The notes: generated from the sequence alone by a model not told the origin. DNA of 36,014 nt from Burkholderiales bacterium (GCA_021287185.1 JAJTAZ010000001.1:1-36014); one strand, 5' to 3'. Counted from the first letter of the stretch, positions 1-9,280 are shown. Translations and numbers: made by a program.

Positions 1-55
1 GGTTGTATACCATGCCATCGGCTAAACTGAGTTGGGTGAGGTGCTTGATGCTCAT
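1..55 (-). CDS. 5' end of an unidentified gene, truncated by the window edge
   Basis: An ATG at 55 on the minus strand opens a frame that stays open to the window edge, giving 18 residues beginning MSIKHLTQLS. A purine-rich AAGAAACG lies just upstream, and the preceding gene on the same strand ends 57 bases away. It would be the next gene of the capsule operon. The fragment is too short to recognise a family, so no function is given. Confidence 0.35.
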   Translation of the reverse strand, partial: MSIKHLTQLSLADGMVYN

Positions 56-112
56 GTTCGTTTCTTGGTGTGTGTCGTTGGGTTGTGCGTATTATCTCAT
101 ATCGGATGGGGT

Positions 113-1396
113 TTAATTAGTAGGGGTGCAAAGGTTTCTTAGTGTTACAAACTCACTTATTTCATACCTCAAACCATCGCCATCCAATTCAAATTGATAT
201 CTCTTCTCCATACTGGCATTTTCGTAGCGAATAAAGTACTCTTTAGTCAACCACCATGGGGCAGGTACATAAATATAACCTTTAGTCCCTGCAATAATCG
301 CACTTCCCTCTGTTTTCGCTCCAATACCTACAGAAGATAAAGATAAACCTCGATCGTACTCCTGAATTATTGTTGTATAACCATCAACATCATTCTCAAT
401 AATACTATGGAATGAACGACACTTAGACTCGCCTAATATTTTTTGAGCTAAGAGCAAGGGGTATGTCGCCAATTCAGTTACAGCTCCCCCATGAGCCGAC
501 GACCACTCTCTTTGATTTTTATCTGAAATTAATTTCGAAAATGATGCGCGAACTTCAATCACGTCACCAATTTTCCCTTTTTTAATTTCACTCAATAGTT
601 TCTCAAATCCAGGAAAAAAAGCTGTTTTAACCGCCTCAAGCAAAACTAACTTTTTAGCCAATGCTATATCAATCAGTTCCTTTAATTGGTTTGGCTCTAA
701 AGATATTGGCTTTTCACACAAAACGTGTTTTCCAGCTAACAAAGCTTGTTTCGCATATTTAAAATGTGTCTCATGAGGTGTCGCTATGTAAACGGCATCG
801 ACATTGCTACCTATGAGCAACTCTGAAAAATCTTGGAATCCATACAAAATATCATGTTTGTTTATAAACTCCTCAACATGAGTTAAATTCCGAGACATGA
901 CAGCAGTCAATTCTAAACTTGAAACGTGTTTGGCTTCCGATGCAAATCGATGAGCAATTCGTCCTGTTCCGACAATTCCCACATTTATTGTATGAAGTTT
1001 TTTTGCTCTTAATTGAGTACTCGATATACCTTCCGTCCTCGGTATATAGACAACCTTGCAATATGGTTTTAAATAATCAAATTTTCCAACCCAATCATCG
1101 CCTATTGCAAAGACATCCACATCATACTTAACAACATCTGATTCTTTTTGAAATTTATGTTTTTCAACTATTACCTCATCAACAAAATCTAGTTTTTTTA
1201 CTGCCTCTACTCGTTGATCAGTGCTTTGATGTACATTTAACTTGCCTCGAGACCGATCATAGTCTTCTGAAGTCACACCAACAATTAAGTAATCGCCTAA
1301 TTCCTTTGCTCGTCTTAATAAGTTCAAATGTCCGACATGTAACATATCGTAAGTTCCGTAGGTAATAACTACCTTTTTTTTGGTCGATTTAGGCAT
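113..1396 (-). CDS. Fusion of a glycerol-3-phosphate cytidylyltransferase-like domain and a Gfo/Idh/MocA oxidoreductase
   Basis: The 427-residue protein has two domains. Residues 8-131 are a cytidylyltransferase-like nucleotidyltransferase of the TagD/GCT type, with TYGTYDMLHVGH (HxGH at 20-23) and RTEGISSTQ (120-128). Residues 137-427 are a Gfo/Idh/MocA NAD(P)-dependent oxidoreductase, with the Rossmann motif GIVGTGRIAHRF (140-151) and the family EKP motif (228-230). Known TagD enzymes make CDP-glycerol from CTP and glycerol 3-phosphate. Gfo/Idh/MocA members oxidise or reduce sugars and polyols. One polypeptide could therefore make or modify an activated polyol or sugar for the capsule, but the substrate cannot be read from sequence. 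GAGGAG lies 8 bases before the ATG, supporting the start. It follows a LicD-like gene and the capsule export genes. The region looks more AT-rich than the housekeeping part of the window. Confidence 0.85.
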   Translation of the reverse strand: MPKSTKKKVVITYGTYDMLHVGHLNLLRRAKELGDYLIVGVTSEDYDRSRGKLNVHQSTDQRVEAVKKLDFVDEVIVEKHKFQKESDVVKYDVDVFAIGDDWVGKFDYLKPYCKVVYIPRTEGISSTQLRAKKLHTINVGIVGTGRIAHRFASEAKHVSSLELTAVMSRNLTHVEEFINKHDILYGFQDFSELLIGSNVDAVYIATPHETHFKYAKQALLAGKHVLCEKPISLEPNQLKELIDIALAKKLVLLEAVKTAFFPGFEKLLSEIKKGKIGDVIEVRASFSKLISDKNQREWSSAHGGAVTELATYPLLLAQKILGESKCRSFHSIIENDVDGYTTIIQEYDRGLSLSSVGIGAKTEGSAIIAGTKGYIYVPAPWWLTKEYFIRYENASMEKRYQFELDGDGLRYEISEFVTLRNLCTPTN

Positions 1397-1478
1397 TTAA
1401 TTCACTCCTCATATAAGTAGAATTAGAACAGCGGTGCTTAGACTTAAAACATTCAACTAAAATAGTTAAAAACGTGTA

Positions 1479-2726
1479 CTAAACAATTTCTCCGTAATTT
1501 TTTAATAATTGAAAATAACGCTCTGCTTTGCGCTCACCTTTCAATTCAATAATTTTTTTATAAGCATAAGCAGCCATTTCTACCTCATCGTAAATTTCTA
1601 AATTTTTAGTATCAATTGAACAATCATAATCACGCACTGGATAACGCCATTGACCGTAATGCTCGGTCAAATACAAATCATAATTTTGTGGAATTAAATA
1701 ATGCTCACCTAAAAAAAACTGCGGCATCAATACAAAGGGGCTATTGGACCATTTCAATTTCACACTGGCATGCCAATAATTATCTTTTTCTTTTACGTGA
1801 AAAAAAACATCAATGGAAATGCCATTCACATGCTTTAAAGTCATTAATTTTCTTGGAGCTCTTGAGGGCACAAAATAAAAAAGCCCGCTTTGTGCAATTT
1901 GACTCCTTAAAAAATCAAAATCCACATCCGCCCACACTCCAATATCTATATCCTTATCATGTGCTAGTAAAGCATGTTCCCTAACACACCCCAATAGCGT
2001 TCCCCCAACTAAAAAAAATTCTATGTTCGCACTATCAAGAATACGTTTTAAATCTTTAAGAGCCTGTGACGCTATATCAGAGGTATATGCTGAAAATAAA
2101 ACAACTTTTCTTTTTAACTTAGCACTGGAGTTTTTTTCTTTTTTATATTTCCTCCAAAGTTCTAAAACAAAATCTGTGTTTTTAGCCCTTAATCCTGCAT
2201 TACTACGATATCTAACAATATCAAATGACTGTTTATCTACCTTACCAAATTGATATGCAGAATCCAAACGCCTATTAAAATAAGCAAGATCGAAGTCATC
2301 CTTAACCAGGTTCGAAAGATACATCCAAGTTTTAAGTCGTGTGGAACTTAGAGCCAAATTATCTAGTACAGACCAAGCCGAACCAAGTTCATCAATCTCT
2401 TCCAAAATTTGAGCTTGCAAATAAACACCGTCTGGATGATAAGGGTAATAGCTCAAAAACAAGTCTATACGTTGTTTTGCATCAGAATAATTTGCCGTTA
2501 AAAAATCACTTTGAGCTTCATAAAAATACCCTATAGGTTTGCCTTGCTCAATCAATTGCCGAGCAATTTCTCGCACTTTAGAGTGATTCCCAATCGACAT
2601 CAATTGTGCAAGTTGCACCACTTTTGGTAGCAAAAACACAGTTTTCTCTTTAGTTGCTTTTAACTCTCGATTCATGCGTGCAACATGAGGCATAATCGAC
2701 TTAATACTCACTATTGATCGACTCAT
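1479..2726 (-). CDS. LicD/fukutin-like phosphotransferase with helical (TPR-like) N-terminal extension
   Basis: The 415-residue protein has a C-terminal LicD-type nucleotidyltransferase fold. GGTLLG at 241-246 is followed by HDKDIDIG, whose aspartates D257, D259 and D261 would bind metal, then by a hydrophobic SIDVFFH motif. LicD and fukutin relatives transfer phosphocholine or polyol phosphates from CDP-activated donors. Residues 30-200 look all-helical and TPR-like (repeated A/Y/F spacing in segments such as YEAQSDFLTANYSDAKQRI), which is not part of a minimal LicD domain. The gene lies between the capsule ABC transporter and a putative CDP-polyol-producing fusion enzyme, so transfer of a polyol phosphate onto the capsule is the natural inference. 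The ribosome binding site before the ATG is weak. Base composition is visibly AT-rich. Confidence 0.8.
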   Translation of the reverse strand: MSRSIVSIKSIMPHVARMNRELKATKEKTVFLLPKVVQLAQLMSIGNHSKVREIARQLIEQGKPIGYFYEAQSDFLTANYSDAKQRIDLFLSYYPYHPDGVYLQAQILEEIDELGSAWSVLDNLALSSTRLKTWMYLSNLVKDDFDLAYFNRRLDSAYQFGKVDKQSFDIVRYRSNAGLRAKNTDFVLELWRKYKKEKNSSAKLKRKVVLFSAYTSDIASQALKDLKRILDSANIEFFLVGGTLLGCVREHALLAHDKDIDIGVWADVDFDFLRSQIAQSGLFYFVPSRAPRKLMTLKHVNGISIDVFFHVKEKDNYWHASVKLKWSNSPFVLMPQFFLGEHYLIPQNYDLYLTEHYGQWRYPVRDYDCSIDTKNLEIYDEVEMAAYAYKKIIELKGERKAERYFQLLKNYGEIV

Positions 2727-2835
2727 ATTTTAGCACCCATAAAAACAAACCCTTTTAAAGTCAAAAAAATAAAGCCACTGCAATTAATAAAACTCTTATA
2801 TTTATCAACTCAAATAAGCTTATTGATTCTTGTTT

Positions 2836-3486
2836 CTATAAAGTACAGTTATAGAAATCAAACGCCTCATCCATGGTCGAAAAGGCATGTAATTTGCCTG
2901 AATGCAATACACAAGCACTATCGCACTGCTGTTTAATTTGCTTTGCATTGTGCGACACCAGTATCATTGCTCTATCTTTACGTTTTTCAAACAACTCAAT
3001 CTGACATTTTTTATTAAAACGAGCGTCCCCAACCGCAGTAACTTCATCAATTAAAAAACAGTCAAACTCAATCGCCATGGATAATGCAAACGCCAACCTT
3101 GCACGCATTCCCGATGAATACTTTTTAACGGGTTCGCGCATGTAGTCACCCAGCTCAGCAAAGTCCTCTGTAAAAGCGGCAACTTTTTCAATATCCGCAT
3201 CATAAATTCGGCAGATGAACTTTAAATTATCCATGCCTGTCAAACTGCCCTGAAATCCACCACTAAACGCCATCGGCCACGATATGCTCATATCACGAAC
3301 AATGCGCCCACTGGTAGGTGGCTCCACCCCGCCCAACAAGCGTATCAACGTTGATTTACCTGCACCATTCCGACCGAGTATACCAACTTTCTGACCTTTT
3401 TCAATTCTCAAATTAACGTCATTGAGTACGGTTCTCCAGCCTTTGCGCGTCGGGTATTTTTTACAAACATTGATTAGTTCAATCAT
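2836..3486 (-). CDS. kpsT: Capsule polysaccharide ABC exporter, ATP-binding protein (KpsT/CtrD/BexA family)
   Basis: The 216-residue ATPase is the usual length for KpsT. It has Walker [10 protein letters not shown] (38-46), signature YSSGMRAR (123-130), Walker B CFLIDE (143-148) and an H-loop in VSHNAKQ. It powers export of lipid-linked capsule across the inner membrane with the KpsM permease. Its ATG overlaps the permease stop codon (ATGA), so the two are translationally coupled. The DEMT order of the four export genes matches ctrABCD of Neisseria and bexDCBA of Haemophilus. About 110 AT-rich bases separate it from the next gene in the operon. Confidence 0.95.
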   Translation of the reverse strand: MIELINVCKKYPTRKGWRTVLNDVNLRIEKGQKVGILGRNGAGKSTLIRLLGGVEPPTSGRIVRDMSISWPMAFSGGFQGSLTGMDNLKFICRIYDADIEKVAAFTEDFAELGDYMREPVKKYSSGMRARLAFALSMAIEFDCFLIDEVTAVGDARFNKKCQIELFEKRKDRAMILVSHNAKQIKQQCDSACVLHSGKLHAFSTMDEAFDFYNCTL

Positions 3487-4277
3487 GAGGCATCAATCCC
3501 TCGACCGTATTTTTTAACCAGCATTAACCCAAGCAATAACAAAACCAGATTAACCACAATAACAAAAACCACATCTTCGTGGGTATGGATTCGAGCCCCA
3601 AAATATCCTTGACGCATCATTTCTGTACCGTGCACCATGGGAAAATGCAATACCATTTCTTGTGCTTTTTTGGGTAATGCGTCCACCATATAAAAGATGC
3701 CCGACAACGGAAACATCACGAAACTAAGCATCGACCACATTCGCCCAAACACTTCATAGCGTTCAGATAGCGATCCAACCACCAAACCCAACCCCAAAGC
3801 AAACCAAGCCATCAACAGCCACGCGTACACCATATACAAAATATCTGCTGGTTGACTTATCCAACCGACCAAATAAAACCCAAGCATTATTAATACAAAT
3901 GCAGTGGTTGTTCCAAATATTTCTAACAGTAGCCTCGATAAAAATAGATCCAAAACCCGTACATTTCGATGATATAGCATTCCTTTATTAGAGCCGATTG
4001 CTTTTGAACTTCGATTGGCCCCATTGCGCCACAGCATCGCAATCGGGTAGCCTGTAATCATAAACGCGATGACAGGCAGTCCTGCCCGTGTATCGCCACG
4101 TGCATATTTCCAAAACAGTGCGATAATTAATGTCATCACCAATGGCTCAACAAATAACCACATGAACCCAATGTTGTTCCGACCGTAGCGCGTAATAATC
4201 TCTCGCTTAAGTAGTGCGCTAATGACTCGCCTTTGTATATGAAACGATTGTAGAAATGTTTGCATGACCATTCGCAT
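3483..4277 (-). CDS. kpsM: Capsule polysaccharide ABC exporter, permease (KpsM/CtrC/BexB family)
   Basis: The 264-residue protein has an N-terminal amphipathic and basic segment ([17 protein letters not shown]) followed by about six hydrophobic segments, the ABC-2 permease layout of KpsM. It forms the inner-membrane channel with KpsT. The ATG at 4277 overlaps the stop of the upstream kpsE-type gene by one base (TGATG). A second ATG twelve bases further in (MQTFLQSF) is also possible. The 3' end overlaps kpsT by four bases. Confidence 0.93.
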   Translation of the reverse strand: MRMVMQTFLQSFHIQRRVISALLKREIITRYGRNNIGFMWLFVEPLVMTLIIALFWKYARGDTRAGLPVIAFMITGYPIAMLWRNGANRSSKAIGSNKGMLYHRNVRVLDLFLSRLLLEIFGTTTAFVLIMLGFYLVGWISQPADILYMVYAWLLMAWFALGLGLVVGSLSERYEVFGRMWSMLSFVMFPLSGIFYMVDALPKKAQEMVLHFPMVHGTEMMRQGYFGARIHTHEDVVFVIVVNLVLLLLGLMLVKKYGRGIDAS

Positions 4278-5464
4278 CAGTCTTGATGCTCCTTAATGCT
4301 TGCAATCAACATTGCCAGTATTCCATATAGCATCAAACTCAATATAATGGTGGCAAAAATCCCACGTAGTCTCTTAGGCTCACTCGCCATATCAGGTGTG
4401 TTTGGTTGCACGATGCGCTCTAAGTAGAGTTGTTTTTTCTGTGCTTCTGTATTGGCATTGTCCAAAGAGGTCATCGCACTGGTGAGTTGCTGTTGTGCCA
4501 GTTTGTGCTCTAAGGTGAGGCGTTCGTAGTCGGCAGTTTTGTTGGCAATCGATGAGCCACCGCCGAGGATTTTTGCCATTTCGTTGTTGATTTCTTTGCG
4601 CACGCTCGCCTCTCGCGCTTTGAGTGCAGGAATTTGTGGATTGTCTGGTGTCACCGCTTCTACTTGAGAGAGTTGGGTTTTCACAGCAATCAATTCATCC
4701 TGCAGTTTGGACACCAGTTGTCCTTGCATTTGCGCTTGTTCTTTGACATCAAATATGCTGTTTTTGATTCGATAGTCGTTCAGTGCTTTGGCAGTTTCGG
4801 CGGTTTTTTGCTCGGCTTTTTGCAGTTCGCCTTGGGCATAGCCGATGATGTCTTGTCGTCCACGCGCATTGAGTTGGTTGATTAAATCTTCACCCATTTG
4901 TAGCAGTTGCTCGTTGTATTGTTTGGCTTGTTCTGGCGTATAGGCTTTGATGCGTAGTGTCGATATGGATGAGGCGGTATCTAAATCAATAGTGAGTTTT
5001 TGTTGAAAATACTCATACAATTCCTCCACTGTGTCGCTAAAACCAAATACATTGTAACGACTGACCATATCAATGGCTTTATTGCCGTAGTGTTGCGCCA
5101 GTGATTGATTTTGGTTCAGCCCATTCATCGCATCGCGTGAACGCATGTAGGCATGCACGGTGTAGGTGTCATCCGATGAGCGTGCAAAACCAGCACTTTG
5201 CAAAATCGCGCCCAACCCTGTGACCGAAGCACTGCTTTTCGGACTGCGCACGACAAATTGCGATTCTGAAACGTAAATGTCCGATGCGATCAGTCCGAAA
5301 TAAATCGTACTGATTAATGTAGGCAATATCACAACCACCCAAAACATGGGTTTGATGCGTTTGAATATGGCTGACAATCGCGATGTCACACGCCCATTAT
5401 CATTATGGGCGGGCAATGTGCTGTTCACAGATGATGTATCCGTCGAGGGAAGCGTTTCTGGCAT
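4277..5464 (-). CDS. kpsE: Capsule export inner-membrane periplasmic adaptor (KpsE/CtrB/BexC, PCP family)
   Basis: The 395-residue protein has a cytoplasmic N-terminus, a membrane segment near 40-60 (FWVVVILPTLISTIYFGLIA), and the LYVSESQFVVRSP-like Wzz-family motif (IYVSESQFVVRS, 68-79). A long periplasmic coiled-coil region (about 190-345) and a C-terminal membrane segment near 368-388 follow. This is the PCP-3 layout of KpsE/CtrB, which bridges the KpsMT transporter and the outer-membrane channel. It begins 18 bases after the kpsD-type gene and overlaps kpsM, so the four genes form one transcript. Confidence 0.92.
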   Translation of the reverse strand: MPETLPSTDTSSVNSTLPAHNDNGRVTSRLSAIFKRIKPMFWVVVILPTLISTIYFGLIASDIYVSESQFVVRSPKSSASVTGLGAILQSAGFARSSDDTYTVHAYMRSRDAMNGLNQNQSLAQHYGNKAIDMVSRYNVFGFSDTVEELYEYFQQKLTIDLDTASSISTLRIKAYTPEQAKQYNEQLLQMGEDLINQLNARGRQDIIGYAQGELQKAEQKTAETAKALNDYRIKNSIFDVKEQAQMQGQLVSKLQDELIAVKTQLSQVEAVTPDNPQIPALKAREASVRKEINNEMAKILGGGSSIANKTADYERLTLEHKLAQQQLTSAMTSLDNANTEAQKKQLYLERIVQPNTPDMASEPKRLRGIFATIILSLMLYGILAMLIASIKEHQD

Positions 5465-5482
5465 GTTTTTCTCGGTGCTTAG

Positions 5483-6688
5483 TTAATTGATGCGATCGAC
5501 TGAATTGATGGTACTGGTCACAGGCGAGGTCAATGAGAATATAATTCTCAAGAATTTTTGCAATTCAGAGGCTGGCGCATTCGCCACATAGAGAATGTCT
5601 TTGTCCTGCATCATGAAGTTCTGTGCATGAAAAAATGTGTTGGCATCGCGCAGGTTCGCCCGATAAACCACGGGTAGTTTGCGATTGTATTGCGCCACAC
5701 CATTTCGATTCCATGCATTTGCGGTTTGCGCATCTTCGTAGCGGAATACAAACACACTGCTCGCATCCGCGCGGTTGTCATCCAAGCCGCGCACCCGACC
5801 CAATGCTTGAACCAATGAGATACCCTGTCCTTCAAAGTTAACTTCTTCGTTACGCCCAGTCGCACCGAGCACGATAAAACTCAGTGGTTGGTATATCGCA
5901 GTGACGACATCGCCGGGTTTGAGCATGATGTTTTGCTGAGGATCTTGTGTGATGGTGATGAGCGGCAGTGTGCGCACTTGTACGCCACGTGTGAGCTGGA
6001 TGGAGGTTTTGTTCGCGGCTTGTACGCCACCAATCGCCGAGACGGCATCCAGTACGCGTTCACCTTTCGAGGTCAGCGGCATACGCACACTGCTGCCCTC
6101 CCTGATGACGGTGACATTGGCAGCGTTATTTTTCACTTGACGAACGATGACTTGCGGCTGGTTCGCCATTCGGGACAATCGCGAAGCAATGGTGCTTTCG
6201 ATTTGACGTGCTGACTGACCACTAACTTTAAGTGAGCCAACAAATGGAATTTTCACTCGTCCACCACTGTCCACCATTTGCTCAGGCAAACGCGTAACAT
6301 GAGAAGACCCTGTGCCCATGGCATTAATCGCCCCACCAAATAGCACCGCAGGCGGAGCCTCCCAGATGGATATTTCTAAAATATCTCCCTCACCAATCAC
6401 GTCAGCGTTATTGACACCACCCGCCAATTCCGAAAATGATTTTCGATTGAATTGATGGCTGAGTTGATTGCTGACTTCATCATTTAAATCAACAATCAGC
6501 GCTTTATTTTTATAATCTGCCTCTTGATCGGTCAAAACCGCATTGGCATCAATGGATTCCACGGCGCGAGTGCTTGGTCCAGACCTTGGCATGGTAGAGC
6601 ATGCACCAAGCACCATGACCGCCAATAAACCAATGGTAAATTTACCTGACACATCGCCCATTGCCAACAAAGACTTAATTTTTTTCAC
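5483..6688 (-). CDS. kpsD: Capsule polysaccharide outer-membrane export lipoprotein (CtrA/BexD/KpsD, OPX family)
   Basis: The protein has an N-terminal signal with lipobox VLGAC, then a polysaccharide-export (Wza-type) domain beginning IGEGDILEISIWEAP and SLBB-like repeats (GSLKVSGQSARQIE; GVQAANKTSIQLTRG). It forms the outer-membrane exit for capsule. A longer frame opens at a GTG at 6697, but AAGGTG then lies on top of that codon. With the GTG at 6688 the same AAGGTG sits 6 bases upstream and the protein begins with a normal basic signal peptide (KKIKSLLAM). I therefore chose 6688. It is the first of the four export genes. Confidence 0.9.
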   Translation of the reverse strand: MKKIKSLLAMGDVSGKFTIGLLAVMVLGACSTMPRSGPSTRAVESIDANAVLTDQEADYKNKALIVDLNDEVSNQLSHQFNRKSFSELAGGVNNADVIGEGDILEISIWEAPPAVLFGGAINAMGTGSSHVTRLPEQMVDSGGRVKIPFVGSLKVSGQSARQIESTIASRLSRMANQPQVIVRQVKNNAANVTVIREGSSVRMPLTSKGERVLDAVSAIGGVQAANKTSIQLTRGVQVRTLPLITITQDPQQNIMLKPGDVVTAIYQPLSFIVLGATGRNEEVNFEGQGISLVQALGRVRGLDDNRADASSVFVFRYEDAQTANAWNRNGVAQYNRKLPVVYRANLRDANTFFHAQNFMMQDKDILYVANAPASELQKFLRIIFSLTSPVTSTINSVDRIN

Positions 6689-6719
6689 TTCCAACACCTT
6701 TTATTTTGTGCAGAACATC

Positions 6720-7502
6720 TCAATCGGTCGTGCCACGAACGTAAGTATAAGGGACTTGAACATGCTCAAAAGCAAAACGCCCCCATTTTTTGTATTTGTT
6801 CTCATCGCGATCGTATGTACCAAACAGCAATTCTGATAAATTAATGCCCACGCCAACAAACCCCTGCTGAGTTCGAGTTTGTCCATCCGCGCGGGCTTGC
6901 TTGCTAAATCCTCTGCTGTAATAACCAGACTGTAGTTCAAAGTATTTTAGTGGCGTGTCTCTTAAAGATTTTATGCCAGAAAACTTCAATGCTAAGAGAT
7001 ATTTTTGACCTTCGTAATCAGATAGCGGGCGAAAACCTTTATAGCCTGATGGTTTATACTCCATACGATAATCCACCAAACTTTTTAAGCGCGGGTTGGT
7101 TTGACGCAAATAAGCAAACCCAGTTCCCAAAGTGTTCATAATCACGTCTTCATAAGAAAAACCATGGTCGCCAGAAAGCCCATCAAAAGCCTCAACATAA
7201 AGCATGAGCGCAGTGGTCATCAATCCAGCACTCATCGCCGCCCGCTCTGGGCTACGACCTTTGTCTTGCAACCGCTCTGCTAAGGCGTTGGTTAACGCAT
7301 AACTGGTAAATGCGTGACCCAATTTATCCGAGCCACCTGAACCTGTATTTTTGCCAAACCAGTTTTCGTTATTAAAATGGAAACCAGAACTGCCCCAGTT
7401 CCAACTGTACGCACCCAAAGCGGTAATGCCTGTAAACGCACCCAGTCCTTCCCATTTATTTGCTTTGGCATCTTCTATGGCATAACGCCATTGAATGACC
7501 CA
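6720..7502 (-). pseudogene. 3' part of a frameshifted DUF2279 (YfiM-like) envelope protein gene
   Basis: This frame is open from 7502 to the stop at 6720 (261 codons). Its first residues, WVIQWRYAIEDAKANKW, run past any plausible start and continue the protein begun in the neighbouring frame. It carries a DUF2279-like core: GSDKLGHAFTSYALTNAL, then a helical stretch ending in EAFDGLSGDHGFSYEDVIMNTLGT, which resembles the D-K-x-x-H-F and D-x-x-x-N-x-x-G pattern of YfiM-type proteins. The family has no established biochemical function. Its 3' end is about 30 bases from the kpsD-type start, so it heads or immediately precedes the capsule export operon. A shorter independent product could start at a TTG at 7418, but no good ribosome binding site is evident. 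Confidence 0.65.
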
Positions 7503-7783
7503 TCATCGACATCACCAACATGACTGACAACCACATCCTTGACCCTAGTGCTGGTTGGTTCTGTCACACCCACAGCCTGCGTAATGAGGTTTGAGTTTTT
7601 ATCATCGTGAGGTACGTTCCCAAGTGATTCAACCGAGTTGGGTTGTTGAGTGATAGAATGCGTCGGTTGCGCTAATGTATTTGGAATCTCATTTGCAATC
7701 GCCAAATTTGGGGCAATTAGGTAAACGCCGAGCATGGAAATCAGCGCATTCAAGCGCGAGAATTTTTTTATAGATTGTGTCAT
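7475..7783 (-). pseudogene. 5' part of the same frameshifted gene, encoding signal peptide and linker
   Basis: The 102-codon frame encodes a signal peptide (KKFSRLNALISMLGVYLIAPN, then LAIA before NE) followed by a low-complexity Pro/Thr/Asn/Ser linker. It ends at a TAG at 7475 inside the overlapping downstream frame. The two frames overlap from 7475 to 7502. One extra G in the GGG run at 7499-7501 (CCC on the plus strand) would join them as ...DDGVIQWRYAI..., a secreted protein of about 355 residues. The ATG has no clear ribosome binding site, and TATAAT lies only 12 bases upstream (7795-7800). Confidence 0.6.
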
Positions 7784-7794
7784 TTTTTTAAACC

Positions 7795-7800
7795 ATTATA
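7795..7800 (-). promoter_or_regulatory. TATAAT box just before the DUF2279-type gene
   Basis: A perfect TATAAT on the minus strand sits 12 bases before the ATG at 7783. No convincing -35 lies 16-18 bases upstream. If used, the transcript would be nearly leaderless. It could be chance in an AT-rich divergent intergenic region. The rest of 7784-8053 is AT-rich with no other clear element. I saw no JUMPstart-like motif. Confidence 0.25.
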
Positions 7801-8053
7801 GGTATTTGAACAAGGTGAACTCTGCTTTACACGCGATAGATTCAGCACCGAATTTTATCACGCACCCCACCATTAGTAAACATTACTTACGATATGAGAC
7901 TTGTTGTTACTGGCTTTGCCCGACATAAGGTTATATTTAGGTGATTTTCACGTGATTTGCATTTACAATGTCAACCCATTTCACCTTTAATCCTTAATGT
8001 TTGTTTAGTTTTTTGTTTTTTATACATTACTGTCGTTTTTTTGAGAGAATCTC

Positions 8054-9280
8054 GTGGCAAAATCCTTGTTAAATTCAAGTTTTTCAAATAAAAGTATTTT
8101 GTTTTTGCAAGGCCCTATAGGACCGTTTTTTTGTCGCTTGGCCAAAGATTTACAAGCTCAAAACAACAGGGTGTATAAAATCAATTTTAATGGCGGTGAT
8201 TACTTTTTCTTTCCAAAAGCATCTAACTACCGTGAGTCAATCGAGAAGTTTCCCGAGTTTTTACTAAACTACATCCACACGCATCAAATTGATACCGTTG
8301 TTTTATTTGGTGATTGTCGCCCGATTCACTGCGTGGCTTTGAATACTATTAAGAATTTGGATTTGGATGTGTTTGTTTTTGAAGAGGGCTATTTGCGCCC
8401 AGATCACATTACGCTTGAGCAGGTCGGTGTCAATGGCAATTCACTATTGCCCAAAACAGCTGAATATTATGCAGCGCAAACCGCACAAAAAATCGAACCT
8501 GTCAGTAAAATCGGTAACGCTTTCTGGCATGCTGCCAGTTACGCAATTGCGTATTATATTTTTGCCAACTTATGTAAACCTTGGTTTCCTAAATACCAGC
8601 ACCACCGCTCGCTACACATTAAGGAAGGCTGGTATTGGATTAAGGGTACGTGGCGAAAACATTTTTTTGCTTGGCGTGAGCGCGGGTTAGAACAACGCTT
8701 ATCTCAAACCTTAAAAAAACATTTTTTTTTAGTACCACTACAATTGAACAACGATGCCCAAGTGACTCATCATTCCGAGTTTGATTCGGTCACAGAGTTT
8801 ATAAGCAGCACAATTAAGTCCTTCGCACAACACGCACCCGCAGATACTTTTTTAGCAATCAAACACCACCCTTATGACCGTGGCCATCATGACTACACAA
8901 AATTGATTGATCACTTGGCAAAAAAATGGCAAATATCCAATCGCGTTTTTTATATTCACGATCAGCGCCTGCCTCTGTTGCTACAAAACGCACGTGGCGT
9001 TGTAACCATCAACAGCACTACTGGTCTGTCCGCTTTGTATCATCATGCCCCAACCAAAGTCTGTGGTGATGCGGTCTATGATATTCCTGGGTTGTGCTAC
9101 CAAGGTGATTTAAACGATTTTTGGAGTGATGCCGCTCAGTTTGAGATTGACCCTGTCTTGTACTCAAAATACATCGCGTATTTAGAGCAACGTTGCCAAG
9201 TAAATGGCAATTTTTACCGACGCATAAAAAACACGGGCAATTATGCGGGGTTAAATCTATCACGTGAAAATTTTTTGTGA
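8054..9280 (+). CDS. kpsS: Capsule polysaccharide beta-Kdo transferase, KpsS/LipB family
   Basis: The 408-residue protein matches KpsS/LipB in length and motifs. It begins near SILFLQGPIGPFFCRLAKDL, then has NFNGGDYFF, a central VLFGDCRPIHCVAL and VFEEGYLRPDHITLE, and a C-terminal AIKHHPYDRG and INSTTGLSAL. KpsS with KpsC builds the poly-beta-Kdo linker on lyso-phosphatidylglycerol that starts group 2-type capsules. It starts with GTG, with GAGAG about 7 bases upstream. It is transcribed divergently from the export operon. The partner kpsC is not in the window and would have to lie beyond the left edge or elsewhere. Confidence 0.92.
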   Translation: MAKSLLNSSFSNKSILFLQGPIGPFFCRLAKDLQAQNNRVYKINFNGGDYFFFPKASNYRESIEKFPEFLLNYIHTHQIDTVVLFGDCRPIHCVALNTIKNLDLDVFVFEEGYLRPDHITLEQVGVNGNSLLPKTAEYYAAQTAQKIEPVSKIGNAFWHAASYAIAYYIFANLCKPWFPKYQHHRSLHIKEGWYWIKGTWRKHFFAWRERGLEQRLSQTLKKHFFLVPLQLNNDAQVTHHSEFDSVTEFISSTIKSFAQHAPADTFLAIKHHPYDRGHHDYTKLIDHLAKKWQISNRVFYIHDQRLPLLLQNARGVVTINSTTGLSALYHHAPTKVCGDAVYDIPGLCYQGDLNDFWSDAAQFEIDPVLYSKYIAYLEQRCQVNGNFYRRIKNTGNYAGLNLSRENFL

